Positions 51,708-62,460 of a stretch of DNA of 64,000 nt are shown here, one piece after another (the stretch's first letter is position 1; every line of letters starts with the position of its first letter). A program made the position numbers and the translations under genes. A model generated the notes under the pieces. It worked only from the letters and a program-made list of their open reading frames with translations. It searched no databases and was not told the origin of the DNA. This DNA is from an uncultured Dorea sp. GTDB lineage: Bacteria > Bacillota > Clostridia > Lachnospirales > Lachnospiraceae. The DNA is taken from NCBI GenBank assembly GCA_934307335.1, contig CAKRCL010000001.1:28942-92941 (forward strand), read 5' to 3'.

Positions 51708-53246
51708 ATGAGCAAGAAACCAACAGTTCTTATGATTTTAGACGGTTACGGATTAAATAACAATCAAAAAGGAAATGCAGTTGCTGAAGCAAAAACGCCG
51801 GTTGTAAGTAAACTTATGGAAGAATATCCATTTGTAAAAGGATATGCAAGCGGACTGGCAGTTGGACTTCCGGATGGTCAGATGGGAAATTCTGAAGTAG
51901 GTCATCTGAATATGGGAGCCGGACGTATTGTATACCAAGAATTGACAAAGATTACAAAAGCAATCCAGGATGGAGACTTTTTTGAAAATAAAGCATTACT
52001 TGCTGCATGTGAAAATGTAAAGAAAAATGATTCTTCATTACACTTAATGGGACTTGTGTCCGATGGAGGTGTACACAGCCATATTGAGCACATTTTCGGA
52101 CTTTTGGAGCTGGCTAAAAGACAGGGGCTTAAGAAAGTTTATGTACACTGTTTCTTGGACGGACGTGATACACCACCGGCATCAGGAAAAGAATATGTAG
52201 AGCAGCTGGAAGCTAAGATGAAAGAGTTAGGTGTTGGAGAAGTAGCATCCGTTATGGGACGTTATTATGCAATGGATCGTGACAACCGCTGGGATCGTGT
52301 GGAGAAGGCTTATCGTGCGATCGCATACGGAGAAGGGGAGAAAGCAGTCAGTGGACCTGCTGGTATTCAGGCTTCTTATGACAAAGATACAACAGATGAA
52401 TTTGTACTTCCGACTGTAGTAGAAAAAGATGGTGCACCACTTGCAACTGTAAAAGAAAATGATTCTATTATCTTCTTTAATTTCCGTCCAGATCGCGCAA
52501 GAGAGATTACAAGAACATTTTGCGATGATAAATTCGAAGGATTTGACAGAGGAGAGAGAATTAAGACAACATTTGTATGCTTTACAGAATATGATGTGAC
52601 AATTGAAAATAAACTGGTGGCATTTGTAAAGGAAAAGATTACGAATACATTTGGCGAATTCCTTGCAAAGAACGGTCTGAAGCAGGCACGTATCGCTGAG
52701 ACAGAAAAATACGCTCATGTAACATTTTTCTTTAATGGTGGTATTGAAGAGCCGAACGAGGGCGAAGACAGAATTCTTGTCAAATCACCAAAGGTTGCAA
52801 CTTATGACTTAAAACCGGAGATGAGCGCTTATGAAGTATGTGATAAGCTGGTAGAAGCAATTGAGTCAGAAAAATATGATGTCATTATTATAAACTTTGC
52901 AAATCCTGATATGGTCGGCCATACAGGAGTAGAAGGGGCTGCAATCAAAGCAATTGAAGCGGTTGACGAGTGCGTAGGAAAAGCTGTAGATGCAATTAAG
53001 AAAGTAGACGGACAGATGTTTATCTGCGCTGACCACGGAAATGCAGAACAGCTGATCGACTATGAGTCAGGCGAACCATTCACTGCTCATACAACGAATC
53101 CAGTTCCATTTATTCTTGTAAATGCAGACCCGGCTTATAAATTAAGAGAGGGTGGATGCCTTGCAGATATCGCTCCGACTCTTATTGAATTGATGGGAAT
53201 GAAACAGCCTGCAGAGATGACGGGAAAGAGCTTGTTGATTAAATAA
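51708..53246 (+). CDS. gpmI: 2,3-bisphosphoglycerate-independent phosphoglycerate mutase
   Basis: 512 residues, full length. Two-manganese enzyme interconverting 3- and 2-phosphoglycerate. Catalytic Ser in GQMGNSEVGHLNMGAGR; metal ligands in LMILDGYGL, ICADHGNAEQ and FTAHTTNPVP; the phosphate-binding DGRDTPP also present. Before the insertion it would have been close behind gap-pgk-tpiA, continuing the glycolytic cluster. Confidence 0.98.
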   Translation: MSKKPTVLMILDGYGLNNNQKGNAVAEAKTPVVSKLMEEYPFVKGYASGLAVGLPDGQMGNSEVGHLNMGAGRIVYQELTKITKAIQDGDFFENKALLAACENVKKNDSSLHLMGLVSDGGVHSHIEHIFGLLELAKRQGLKKVYVHCFLDGRDTPPASGKEYVEQLEAKMKELGVGEVASVMGRYYAMDRDNRWDRVEKAYRAIAYGEGEKAVSGPAGIQASYDKDTTDEFVLPTVVEKDGAPLATVKENDSIIFFNFRPDRAREITRTFCDDKFEGFDRGERIKTTFVCFTEYDVTIENKLVAFVKEKITNTFGEFLAKNGLKQARIAETEKYAHVTFFFNGGIEEPNEGEDRILVKSPKVATYDLKPEMSAYEVCDKLVEAIESEKYDVIIINFANPDMVGHTGVEGAAIKAIEAVDECVGKAVDAIKKVDGQMFICADHGNAEQLIDYESGEPFTAHTTNPVPFILVNADPAYKLREGGCLADIAPTLIELMGMKQPAEMTGKSLLIK

Positions 53247-53254
53247 TCGGAACA

Positions 53255-53959
53255 ATGAATCGAGATCAGATTAAATTTTTAGCAATTGTTACAATGACAT
53301 GTAATCATGTTGCGAATATTTTTCTTACACCCGGAACAGTTCTTTTTGAATGTTTTATAGATATTGGATATTTTACGGCAATTACGATGTGTTATTTCCT
53401 TGTGGAAGGATATGGGTATACACATGATAAGAAAAAATACGGTGAACGCTTACTGATTTTTGGAGTTTTGTCATTAGTACCGTTCTATTTGGCTTTTGGA
53501 TTTGCTCAAATGAATATGCTATGTACTTTATTTCTGTGTTTCCTGATTTTGCAGGTTATGGAAATGACAATTGGAAAGTGGGAAAAGCGGATAGTAATAT
53601 TGATATTGATTTTTATTTCTCTGTATTCTGACTGGGCTCTGCTTGCTCCGGTTTTTACAATTATGTTTGCAAAGAGCAGAGGAAACCGAGCGAAGACTGC
53701 GCTTTCTTTTGCGATAGGAGCATTTCTTTTTGTAGGGATGAATTATTTGTCAAATTTAGCAAGCATGAGTCAGGGGAGCGCTTTTATCCATGCATTGTAT
53801 TCCGGGATAGCACCGATAGCTGCTGGAATTGTAATACTTTTTCTGTATAATGGAAAGAAATCAGCACACGCCGGAAAAGTATCGAAGTGGTTTTTTTATA
53901 TTTATTATCCGGCACATTTGATGTTGCTTTGGGGGATGCATAAGCTCTGCGTTCTGTAA
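53255..53959 (+). CDS. TraX family membrane protein
   Basis: 234 residues, about seven hydrophobic helices. N-terminus NRDQIKFLAIVTMTCNHVAN, with the conserved IDIGYFTAITMCYFLVEGY and near the end the FYIYYPAHLMLLW motif of the TraX family. TraX of F plasmids acetylates pilin; chromosomal Firmicute members have unknown roles, probably acyl transfer. No conjugation gene is nearby. Follows gpmI by 8 nt. Confidence 0.8.
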   Translation: MNRDQIKFLAIVTMTCNHVANIFLTPGTVLFECFIDIGYFTAITMCYFLVEGYGYTHDKKKYGERLLIFGVLSLVPFYLAFGFAQMNMLCTLFLCFLILQVMEMTIGKWEKRIVILILIFISLYSDWALLAPVFTIMFAKSRGNRAKTALSFAIGAFLFVGMNYLSNLASMSQGSAFIHALYSGIAPIAAGIVILFLYNGKKSAHAGKVSKWFFYIYYPAHLMLLWGMHKLCVL

Positions 53960-53989
53960 AAATAAAATTATTTATAGGGAGTATAAAAT

Positions 53990-54640
53990 ATGAGCAAAAT
54001 ATATAATACATTTTTGTTTGATCTGGATGGAACAATCACAGATTCTGCTTTTGGAATCACGAATTCAGTTATGTATGCATTGCGAAAATTTGGGATTGAA
54101 GAGACAGATCGGACAAAATTATATAAATTTATTGGACCACCGCTTACAGAGTCATTTGAAAAGTTTTATGGCTTTACAAAAGAACAGAGCCTGGAAGGTG
54201 TGAGATATTATCGAGAATACTATCAAGATAAAGGTATTTATGAAAATAAAGTCTACGATGGATTGGAAGATGTATTAAAGAAAATGAATGATGCCGGAAA
54301 ATGTGTCATTGTTGCAACTTCAAAACCTGAAAAATATGCGAAACTCATTATTGAACATTTCGGATTGACAAAATATTTTGCATGTGTTGCAGGAATGGAG
54401 ATGGACGGCGCAAGAGGAACAAAAGCCGAGGTCATTACTTATGCATTGGAGAAAAATCATATTACAGATAAGACAAAAGTACTTATGATCGGCGATCGTG
54501 AACATGATGTCATCGGAGCCCATAAAAATGGACTGGATTGTCTTGGAATTCTTTACGGATTTGGTGATCGTGAAGAACTGGAAGAAGCCGGAGCAGAGTA
54601 CATCCGTGACAACGTAGAAAATATTTTAGAGTTTGTATAA
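53990..54640 (+). CDS. HAD-superfamily phosphatase, phosphoglycolate phosphatase-like
   Basis: 216 residues. Motif I FLFDLDGTITDS; motif II VATSKPEKY; motif III Lys in RGTKAEVI; motif IV MIGDREHDVIGAHKN. Small alpha-helical cap as in Gph/PpaX types. Removes phosphate from phosphoglycolate or pyrophosphate-like substrates; identity not certain. GGGAG precedes the ATG. Confidence 0.88.
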   Translation: MSKIYNTFLFDLDGTITDSAFGITNSVMYALRKFGIEETDRTKLYKFIGPPLTESFEKFYGFTKEQSLEGVRYYREYYQDKGIYENKVYDGLEDVLKKMNDAGKCVIVATSKPEKYAKLIIEHFGLTKYFACVAGMEMDGARGTKAEVITYALEKNHITDKTKVLMIGDREHDVIGAHKNGLDCLGILYGFGDREELEEAGAEYIRDNVENILEFV

Positions 54641-54659
54641 AGTGAATTATTAAATAAAA

Positions 54660-54703
54660 GAATCCGGCAAGATGGAAGAAATACATCTTGCCGGATTCTT
54701 TTA
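54660..54703. terminator. Bidirectional terminator
   Basis: GAATCCGGCAAGATG (54660-54674) and CATCTTGCCGGATTC (54684-54698) form a perfect 15-bp stem between convergent genes, followed by TTTT. Confidence 0.92.
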
Positions 54704-54721
54704 TTGTTATAAATTATAATT

Positions 54722-57700
54722 TTATGCTTCTAAATTCTTGTTTGCTGTAGACAGCATTAATTTGATTCGGTTCAATTGATTGACTTCACTTGCACCTGGG
54801 TCAAAGTCAATTGCCACTATATTTGATTCTGGATAACATCTTCGAAGTTCTTTGATAACTCCTTTACCTACAACGTGGTTCGGCAGGCAGGCAAATGGCT
54901 GCGTACATACGATATTCGGAGCACCACTGTGAATCAGCTCTAACATTTCTCCGGTCAGGAACCATCCTTCACCAGTCTGGTTTCCGAGAGATACGATGTC
55001 AGATGCCATTTTGCCAAGGTTACGGATGTCTGCCGGTGGGTCAAAATGTTTGCTCTTTTTAAAAGCTTCTGTAGCTGGAGCACGGAACCACTCCAAAGCT
55101 TTGATACCAAGATTGGCTGCTTTGGCTTTAGATTTGGCAAATCCGAGTTTTTCTACTTTAAAGTTCTGGTTGTAGAAGCAGTACAGCAGGAAGTCCAAAA
55201 GATCCGGAACGACAGCTTCAGCACCTTCATTTTCAAGAAGATCTACTAAGTAATTATTGGCAGCGGGAAGGAATTTGACCAAAATCTCTCCGACGATGCC
55301 GACGCGAGGTTTCTTTATGTCTAATAATTCAATATTGTTATCGAAATCTGCAATAATTTCACGACATAATTTTTTAAATTTATGTCTGGAAGGATAGCCG
55401 GAAGAGACAAATTCCTTACATACTTCTACCCATTTTCTGTGCATGGCATTCACAGATCCCGGAATAGCTTCGTATGGTCTTAAGCGATATACGCATTTCA
55501 TAAAGATATCACCAAATACTACACTGTATATACCACGAAGCACGAGAGCTGGTGTAATCTTAAAACCAGGATTTTCTTCCAGTCCGCTTAAGTTGATCGA
55601 AATGACCGGAATATATTCGAACCCGGCTTTCTTTAGGGCACGGCGTATAAAACCAATGTAGTTAGAAGCACGACATCCACCGCCGGTCTGGCTGATGATA
55701 ACAGCAATCTTGTGTGTATCATACTTGCCGGAAAGGATAGCCTCCATAATCTGTCCGACAACCATAAGAGACGGGTAACATGCGTCATTGTTAACGTATT
55801 TCAGCCCAACATCTACCGCCTGTTTGTTATCATTTGGAAGGACTTCGATGTTGTATCCGGAAGCTTTAAATGCAGACTCAAGCAGTTCGAAGTGAATCGG
55901 TGACATCTGCGGGCAAAGAATTGTGTAATTCTCACGCATTTCCTTTGTGAAGGATATTTTTTCAATGGCTGCGGAATGAATCGTACGTTTGTCATTTCGC
56001 TGTTCTCTGACGCGGATAGCAGCCAGAAGAGAGCGGACACGGATTCTTGCAGCACCCAGGTTGTTGACTTCATCAATCTTCAGAGACGTATAGATCTTAT
56101 CTGAATTAGTCAAAATATCTGCGACCTGATCGGTTGTGACCGCATCCAGTCCGCAACCGAAAGAATTGAGCTGGATCAGATCCAGATTGTCTTTTGTTTT
56201 TACATAGTTTGCAGCTGCGTACAGACGAGAATGATACATCCACTGATCCATAACATTTAACGGATGTTCGGCAGGATTTAAGTGGGAGACAGAATCCTCG
56301 GTCAGTACAGCAATATTGTAGGAGTTGATAAGCTCTGGTATACCGTGATTGACTTCAGGGTCAATGTGGTAAGGACGTCCGGCAAGGACGATACCTCTGT
56401 TACCGGTTTCGTCTAAGAGTTTTATGACTTCTTCTCCCTTTTTCTTCATATCCTCACGGCAGGCTTCCAATTCTTCCCATGCTGCGTGAACGGCAGCTTT
56501 TATTTCCTGTTCAGGAATGCTGAATTTCTCGCCCAGTTCTTCAACAAGACGATAAGAAATGGTATCCTCACTGGCAAAAGAGAGGAATGGATGCATAAAA
56601 TCAACCTCTCCGTTTACGATTGCATCGATGTTATTCTTGATGTTCTCCGGATAGGAGGTGACGATTGGGCAATTATAATGGTTATCTGATTCCGCAAATT
56701 CATTACGCTCGTAAGGAATACTTGGATAAAAAATGTGTTTTACACCTTCATTGATCAGCCATTGTACATGACCATGTGCCAGTTTTGCAGGGTAGCATTC
56801 GGATTCACTAGGTATGGATTCAATTCCAAGCTCATAAATACTTCTTGTAGAAGCAGGAGAGAGTTTTACAGAGAATCCAAGCTGGTTGAAAAATGTGAAC
56901 CAGAACGGGTAGTTCTCATACATATTAAGAACGCGAGGAATACCGATGACTCCGCGTTTGGCATTTTCTTCCGATAAAGGTTCGTAATTAAAATAACGAT
57001 TTAACTTGTATTCAAACAAATTCGGGAGTTTGTTTTCGGATTTTGCTTTTCCAAGTCCACGCTCACAACGATTTCCGGTAATGAACTTACGTCCGCCGCT
57101 AAAGTGATTGATCGTCAAACGACAGTTGTTCGTGCAGCCTTTGCATTTTGTCATAGTTGTGGAGTATTCCATGGATTCGATATCTTCAATAGAAAGCATG
57201 GTCGTACCTTCGCATTCTACATAGCGCTCGCGTGCAATTAAAGCAGCACCGAAAGCTCCCATGATTCCGGCAATATCCGGACGTACTGCCTCACAGCCGG
57301 CAATTTTTTCAAAACTTCTAAGAACAGCATTGTTATAGAAGGTTCCGCCTTGAACAACAATATGTTTTCCGAGTTCGGAAGCGTCAGATACTTTGATGAC
57401 TTTGAACAAGGCATTTTTAATAACAGAATATGCAAGACCTGCAGAAATATCAGCAACCTCAGCTCCTTCTTTTTGAGCCTGTTTCACTTTGGAATTCATA
57501 AATACGGTACAACGAGTTCCAAGGTCGATCGGGTTTCTTGCAAACAAAGCTTCGTGTGCGAAGTCCTCTACAGAATAATTCAGCGATTTTGCGAATGTCT
57601 CAATAAATGAACCGCAACCGGAAGAGCAGGCCTCGTTAAGCTGTACGCTGTCAACGGTCTGGTTTTTGATCTTGATACATTTCATATCCTGACCACCAAT

Positions 57701-58966
57701 ATCCAAAATGCAGTCGACATCCGGCTCAAAGAAAGAAGCGGCGTAATAATGTGACACAGTCTCGACTTCGCCTTCATCTAAAAGTAGAGCGGCTTTGATC
57801 AGTGCTTCCCCATATCCGGTAGAACAGGAGTGTACAATCTGTACATCTTCCGGTAATTTGCTGTAAATATCTTTGATGGCAGTAATTGTTGTACCAAGCG
57901 GATCACCATCGTTGTTATGGTAGAAGGAATACAACAGAGTTCCATCTTCGCCGACAAGAGCAGCTTTTGTTGTTGTAGAACCTGCATCGATGCCAAGGAA
58001 AGCTTTTCCTTTGTAGGTAGCAAGATCTCTGACAGGAACCTGGTCTTTGTCATGACGTTCTTTGAATTCTTTGTAGTCCGCCTCGCTTGCAAAAAGAGGT
58101 TCCATACGATCGACTTCAAATTCCATCTTGATCTTACCTTCCAGACGCTTTTGCATTGCCTGAAGGGATACATCTAAATCTTTTTTAGAATTTAAGGCAG
58201 AACCGATCGCTGCGAACAAATGTGAGTGATTAGGTGCAATGATATGTTCGTCATCTAAGTTCAGTGTACGGATGAATGCTGCGCGAAGCTCTGAAAGGAA
58301 ATGCAGAGGTCCACCTAAAAAAGCGATATGTCCACGGATTGGTTTACCGCAGGCAAGTCCGCTGATAGTCTGATTGACAACGGCCTGGAAAATAGAAGCA
58401 GCTAAATCTTCTCTTGCAGCACCGTCATTGATCAGTGGCTGGATATCTGTCTTTGCAAATACACCACATCTGGCGGCAATCGTGTAGAGAGCTTTGTAAT
58501 TCTTGGCATATTCATTAAGACCGGAGGCATCTGTCTGTAAAAGAGAAGCCATCTGGTCAATAAAAGAACCTGTACCACCGGCACAGACACCATTCATACG
58601 TTGTTCAATATTACCACCTTCGAAATAAATAATCTTGGCATCTTCACCGCCAAGTTCAATCGCAACATCTGTCTGAGGTGCGTAGTCCTGAAGTGCAGTG
58701 GAAACGGCAATGACTTCCTGGACAAATGGAACACCAAGATGTTTTGCAAGTGTCAGTCCACCGGATCCGGTAATTACCGGAGATACATGGATGGCACCAA
58801 GTTTATGGATTGCGCGTCCAAGAAGATCAGATAAAGTCTCTTGGATATTGGCAAAATGCCTCTCGTAATCGGAGAACAACACTTCGTTGTCATTATCTAA
58901 TACAGCAATTTTGACTGTAGTAGAACCGATATCAATTCCGAGAGTGTAAATGTCTTTTTGAACCAT
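54722..58966 (-). CDS. Giant 2-hydroxyacyl-CoA dehydratase activase (BadF/HgdC ATPase fusion)
   Basis: 1,414 residues. Two BcrA/BadF-type ASKHA ATPase domains in tandem: first about 1-270 ([32 protein letters not shown]), second about 325-590 ([32 protein letters not shown]). Each contains the Cys that holds the shared 4Fe-4S cluster (VCAGGTG, ACSSGCG). Residues about 660-1414 combine a DUF2229-like and an HgdB/dehydratase-like part with [13 protein letters not shown] cysteines. Such fusions are common in clostridia and are thought to use ATP-driven low-potential electron transfer. Target not identified; no hydroxyacyl-CoA dehydratase genes lie nearby. Confidence 0.88.
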   Translation of the reverse strand: MVQKDIYTLGIDIGSTTVKIAVLDNDNEVLFSDYERHFANIQETLSDLLGRAIHKLGAIHVSPVITGSGGLTLAKHLGVPFVQEVIAVSTALQDYAPQTDVAIELGGEDAKIIYFEGGNIEQRMNGVCAGGTGSFIDQMASLLQTDASGLNEYAKNYKALYTIAARCGVFAKTDIQPLINDGAAREDLAASIFQAVVNQTISGLACGKPIRGHIAFLGGPLHFLSELRAAFIRTLNLDDEHIIAPNHSHLFAAIGSALNSKKDLDVSLQAMQKRLEGKIKMEFEVDRMEPLFASEADYKEFKERHDKDQVPVRDLATYKGKAFLGIDAGSTTTKAALVGEDGTLLYSFYHNNDGDPLGTTITAIKDIYSKLPEDVQIVHSCSTGYGEALIKAALLLDEGEVETVSHYYAASFFEPDVDCILDIGGQDMKCIKIKNQTVDSVQLNEACSSGCGSFIETFAKSLNYSVEDFAHEALFARNPIDLGTRCTVFMNSKVKQAQKEGAEVADISAGLAYSVIKNALFKVIKVSDASELGKHIVVQGGTFYNNAVLRSFEKIAGCEAVRPDIAGIMGAFGAALIARERYVECEGTTMLSIEDIESMEYSTTMTKCKGCTNNCRLTINHFSGGRKFITGNRCERGLGKAKSENKLPNLFEYKLNRYFNYEPLSEENAKRGVIGIPRVLNMYENYPFWFTFFNQLGFSVKLSPASTRSIYELGIESIPSESECYPAKLAHGHVQWLINEGVKHIFYPSIPYERNEFAESDNHYNCPIVTSYPENIKNNIDAIVNGEVDFMHPFLSFASEDTISYRLVEELGEKFSIPEQEIKAAVHAAWEELEACREDMKKKGEEVIKLLDETGNRGIVLAGRPYHIDPEVNHGIPELINSYNIAVLTEDSVSHLNPAEHPLNVMDQWMYHSRLYAAANYVKTKDNLDLIQLNSFGCGLDAVTTDQVADILTNSDKIYTSLKIDEVNNLGAARIRVRSLLAAIRVREQRNDKRTIHSAAIEKISFTKEMRENYTILCPQMSPIHFELLESAFKASGYNIEVLPNDNKQAVDVGLKYVNNDACYPSLMVVGQIMEAILSGKYDTHKIAVIISQTGGGCRASNYIGFIRRALKKAGFEYIPVISINLSGLEENPGFKITPALVLRGIYSVVFGDIFMKCVYRLRPYEAIPGSVNAMHRKWVEVCKEFVSSGYPSRHKFKKLCREIIADFDNNIELLDIKKPRVGIVGEILVKFLPAANNYLVDLLENEGAEAVVPDLLDFLLYCFYNQNFKVEKLGFAKSKAKAANLGIKALEWFRAPATEAFKKSKHFDPPADIRNLGKMASDIVSLGNQTGEGWFLTGEMLELIHSGAPNIVCTQPFACLPNHVVGKGVIKELRRCYPESNIVAIDFDPGASEVNQLNRIKLMLSTANKNLEA

Positions 58967-59186
58967 ATTTATGTACTCCTTATCAGTTGTTTCTTTTGTA
59001 TATGATCGATATTTTCTTCTTGTATCTTCTTATTATAATGTATGCGAAAATATAACTACACTATTATACGGCAGATTATCTCAAAATACAATTATGAAAT
59101 TGTGTTCTTAACAGAAAAGAAACATGAAGAAATGATAAAAAAATTGTTAAAAAATATAAAAATAAGAGAAGCAGTATGTACTGAGA

Positions 59187-59215
59187 TTGACAAATTTTAT
59201 GCAAGACGATAGAAT
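59187..59215 (+). promoter_or_regulatory. Promoter for the rhomboid-like/pyk transcript
   Basis: TTGACA (59187-59192), 17-bp spacer, TAGAAT (59210-59215). Upstream, the AT-rich stretch from 58,967 holds no gene. Confidence 0.7.
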
Positions 59216-59255
59216 GGCGTTGTATGTAAAAATAAATAACAGGAGTTAGAAAACT

Positions 59256-60122
59256 ATGAATTGGATGGAAAAATTAGAACGAAAGTTTGGCAGATATGCG
59301 ATTTCCAATCTCATGATGTATATTATCATTATGTACGGAGCAGGGTATGTGCTGTATCTTATAAATCCGACATTTTATGCATCATATCTCTGTCTGAATG
59401 CGCAGGCGATTTTGCACGGACAGATTTGGAGGATCATTACATTTATTATTCAGCCTCCGTCATACAGACTGATCTGGATGCTGGTGGCTTTATCACTTTA
59501 TTATTTTATCGGAAAAGAATTGGAAAGAGCCTGGGGCGCATTTCGGTTCAACCTATATTTCTTTTCAGGAGTATTATTTCATGTAATTGCAGCAATTCTG
59601 GTATATGTATTGACAGGACTTGTGCTGCCTCTTGGAACGGGCTATTTGAATATGTCATTGTTCCTTGTATATGCAGCTATGAATCCAAATGCACAATTCA
59701 TGCTGTGGTTTATTATTCCGGTGAAAGCAAAATGGTTAGCATGGCTGGATGGAGCATATTTTATCTGGGCAGTTATACAGGCGTTCCTGCCGGCATATGG
59801 AGGAAGTGCATATGGAATCTTCTATAAGGCAAATGCACTGGCTGCGGTTGTTTCAATCTTGAATTTCCTGATTTATTTCCTGAATTCAAGGCATACAAGA
59901 CCATATAGACCGTCACAGATAAAACGTAAACAGAATTTTCATAAGCAGGTAAAACAGGCGTGTCCGGTAAACTATTATAAAGATGGCGCAAGACACAGAT
60001 GTGCGGTCTGTGGAAAGACCGAATTAGATGATCCGAATCTGGAGTTTAGATATTGTTCCAAGTGCAATGGAAATTACGAGTATTGCCAGGAACATTTATT
60101 TACTCATAAACATGTAATTTAG
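59256..60122 (+). CDS. Rhomboid-fold membrane protein with C-terminal zinc ribbon
   Basis: 288 residues with six hydrophobic helices (about 20-215). The fold resembles rhomboid proteases (QIWRIITFIIQPP, then LWMLVALSLYYFIGKELERA), but the GxSG catalytic motif is not present, so it is probably a pseudoprotease. The C-terminal 60 residues hold a zinc-binding unit CAVCGKTELDDPNLEFRYC...C plus CQEH. Cotranscribed with pyk, 27 nt downstream. Function unknown. Confidence 0.75.
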   Translation: MNWMEKLERKFGRYAISNLMMYIIIMYGAGYVLYLINPTFYASYLCLNAQAILHGQIWRIITFIIQPPSYRLIWMLVALSLYYFIGKELERAWGAFRFNLYFFSGVLFHVIAAILVYVLTGLVLPLGTGYLNMSLFLVYAAMNPNAQFMLWFIIPVKAKWLAWLDGAYFIWAVIQAFLPAYGGSAYGIFYKANALAAVVSILNFLIYFLNSRHTRPYRPSQIKRKQNFHKQVKQACPVNYYKDGARHRCAVCGKTELDDPNLEFRYCSKCNGNYEYCQEHLFTHKHVI

Positions 60123-60149
60123 AAATTAAACAACAAAAGGAGAACAGGA

Positions 60150-61586
60150 ATGAAGAAAACAAAGATTGTCTGCACAATGGGACCGAATTCAAACGATGAA
60201 AACATCATGAGACAGCTCGTTAAAGAGGGCATGGATATTGCAAGATTTAATTTTTCACATGGCTCTCATGAAGAACAGAAGATGCGTATGGACATGTTGA
60301 AAAAGATTCGTGAAGAAGAGAAAAAACCAGTGGCAATCCTTTTGGATACAAAAGGACCGGAGATCCGTACAGGTGTTTTAAAAGACGGAAAAAAGGTAAT
60401 GTTAAAAGAAGGCGAGACAATCACTCTGACGAATGAAGAAATCGAAGGAGATGAAACAAAAGTTTCTCTGACATATAAAGGTCTGGTCGACGATGTGCAG
60501 ATCGGAAACATGATTCTGATCGATGATGGTCTTATTGGACTTAAGGTAAAAGATAAGACGGAGACAGATATTATCTGTACAATCGTTAACGGCGGAGAAC
60601 TGGGAGAGAGAAAGGGAGTCAATGTTCCGAATGTTCCGGTCAGACTTCCGGCAATTACAGAAAAAGATAAAGAAGACCTGAAATTCGGCGTTGAGCAGAA
60701 GATTGACTTTATCGCAGCATCATTTGTAAGAAATGCTGAGTGCATTTTGGAAATCCGTTCTTACTTAAATAAATGTGGAGCACCATATATTCCGATTATT
60801 GCAAAGATTGAGAATTCAGAGGGAATTGATAATATTGATGAGATTATCCGCTGTGCAGACGGTATCATGGTTGCCAGAGGAGATCTTGGTGTAGAAATTC
60901 CGGCTGAGGAAGTTCCATATCTTCAGAAATTGATCATTCAGAAATGTAACGATAATTATAAACCGGTCATTACAGCAACTCAGATGCTGGATTCTATGAT
61001 CCGCAATCCACGTCCGACAAGAGCAGAGGTCGGAGATGTGGCAAATGCAGTTTACGACGGAACGGACGCTGTCATGCTTTCCGGTGAGACTGCACAGGGA
61101 AAATATCCGGTTGAAGCACTGAAGATGATGGTACACATTGTAGAAAGTACGGAGCAGCATCTGGATTATAAGGAGATGCTGGAAAAAGCAGGTGCACACA
61201 GAATGAGAAATGCTTCCAGTGCCCTTGCATATGCAACTGTGACAACTGCAAGAAATCTGAAAGCAGCATGTATTATTACACCGACTGTATCAGGAGCAAC
61301 TGCAAGAGTTGTATCCAAATTCAAACCGAAGACAGAGATTATCGGCATATCACCAAACGAAGATACACTTCGCAGAATGCAGATTTACTGGGGGGTACGT
61401 CCATATTGCTCTATTAATGCAAATTCTACAGATGAAATCTGTAGCAGCGCATTAGATCTCGTAAGAGCAAAACAGATTGCAGAGACTGGAGACACTGTAG
61501 TACTGACAGCAGGAATTCCTTCCCCGAATATTTCCGGAAATGTTGCCGGAGTCAGCAATATTATGAAAATAGCAGTGATAGATTAA
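60150..61586 (+). CDS. pyk: Pyruvate kinase
   Basis: 478 residues. Transfers phosphate from PEP to ADP, last step of glycolysis. Blocks: KIVCTMGPNSNDENIM, ARFNFSHGSHEEQ, LLDTKGPEIRTG, IIAKIENSEGIDNIDEI, MVARGDLGVEIP, TATQMLDSMI and ARVVSKFKP. Lacks the extra C-terminal PEP-utilisers-like domain of some Firmicute enzymes, ending after the C-domain. AAAGGAG before ATG. Confidence 0.98.
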   Translation: MKKTKIVCTMGPNSNDENIMRQLVKEGMDIARFNFSHGSHEEQKMRMDMLKKIREEEKKPVAILLDTKGPEIRTGVLKDGKKVMLKEGETITLTNEEIEGDETKVSLTYKGLVDDVQIGNMILIDDGLIGLKVKDKTETDIICTIVNGGELGERKGVNVPNVPVRLPAITEKDKEDLKFGVEQKIDFIAASFVRNAECILEIRSYLNKCGAPYIPIIAKIENSEGIDNIDEIIRCADGIMVARGDLGVEIPAEEVPYLQKLIIQKCNDNYKPVITATQMLDSMIRNPRPTRAEVGDVANAVYDGTDAVMLSGETAQGKYPVEALKMMVHIVESTEQHLDYKEMLEKAGAHRMRNASSALAYATVTTARNLKAACIITPTVSGATARVVSKFKPKTEIIGISPNEDTLRRMQIYWGVRPYCSINANSTDEICSSALDLVRAKQIAETGDTVVLTAGIPSPNISGNVAGVSNIMKIAVID

Positions 61587-61595
61587 GGATTACTG

Positions 61596-61643
61596 AAAAC
61601 GAACAACAGATGGGAGATTTCTTTCATCTGTTGTTCGTTTTTT
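61596..61643 (+). terminator. Terminator after pyk
   Basis: AACGAACAACAGATG pairs with CATCTGTTGTTCGTT, followed by TTTTT. Confidence 0.92.
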
Positions 61644-61746
61644 GAATATATTTCTCATTTAAGTACTTGACTGATGGCGAGAAATATACTATAGTGTTCC
61701 TTGAGAGAACTACTACAAAAGAAATAAAAAGAAAACAGGTGGAAAA

Positions 61747-62460
61747 ATGGAAGATAAATCATATATCGAGCGCCTGATGGAATTTGGGCTCACAAGACAG
61801 GAGGCAGGTATTTACGGATGTCTGATAAGTGAAGGGAAGACGACTGGATATGAGGTCGCAAAGCAGCTCGGTATCTCCAGATCGAATGCATATAATTCAC
61901 TTGCAAGTATGACGGAAAAAGGAGCAGCCTATCTGGTTGAAGAAGGTACAACGAAAAAATATGTATCAGTACCGTTAGATGAATTTTGCAGGAATCGTAT
62001 CCGTAGACTGGAAGAATCCAGAAACTGGTTGGAAAAGCATATGCCATCTGAAAAAGACCATGTCGAGGGTTATATTACAATCGAAGGAGCTGCCAATATT
62101 TTGAACAAGGTAAGAAATATCCTTGCAAAAGCAGAAGAACGAGTGTATATATCCTGTACCAGAAATTATCTGCTGTTATTTGTAGATGAGTTGGAAAGCC
62201 TGATACGTGCCAGAAAAAAAGTAGTGATCGTAACGGATCAGCCTGTGAATTTTAGGAATGCCAGAGTTTATATTGGTAACAATCGAGGCATGCAGATAGG
62301 TGTTATTACAGATTCAAGATATGTATTAACTGGAGAATATGGAGAAGGCAGTATGAATACATGCCTGTATTCAGGACAAAAAAATTTTGTAGAATTATAT
62401 AAAAGTGCTCTGGGCAATGAAATTAAGCTTTTGGCAATACGAGAGGAGAAAGCACAATGA
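61747..62460 (+). CDS. TrmB-type transcriptional regulator
   Basis: 237 residues. N-terminal winged helix (LMEFGLTRQEAGIYGCLISE, then GYEVAKQLGISRSNAYNSLA) and a C-terminal domain of phospholipase-D-like fold (KVRNILAKAEERVYISCTRN). TrmB proteins sense sugars in archaea and some bacteria; its ligand here is unknown. ATGA overlap with the next gene indicates joint expression, hence probably control of the decarboxylase. Confidence 0.85.
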   Translation: MEDKSYIERLMEFGLTRQEAGIYGCLISEGKTTGYEVAKQLGISRSNAYNSLASMTEKGAAYLVEEGTTKKYVSVPLDEFCRNRIRRLEESRNWLEKHMPSEKDHVEGYITIEGAANILNKVRNILAKAEERVYISCTRNYLLLFVDELESLIRARKKVVIVTDQPVNFRNARVYIGNNRGMQIGVITDSRYVLTGEYGEGSMNTCLYSGQKNFVELYKSALGNEIKLLAIREEKAQ

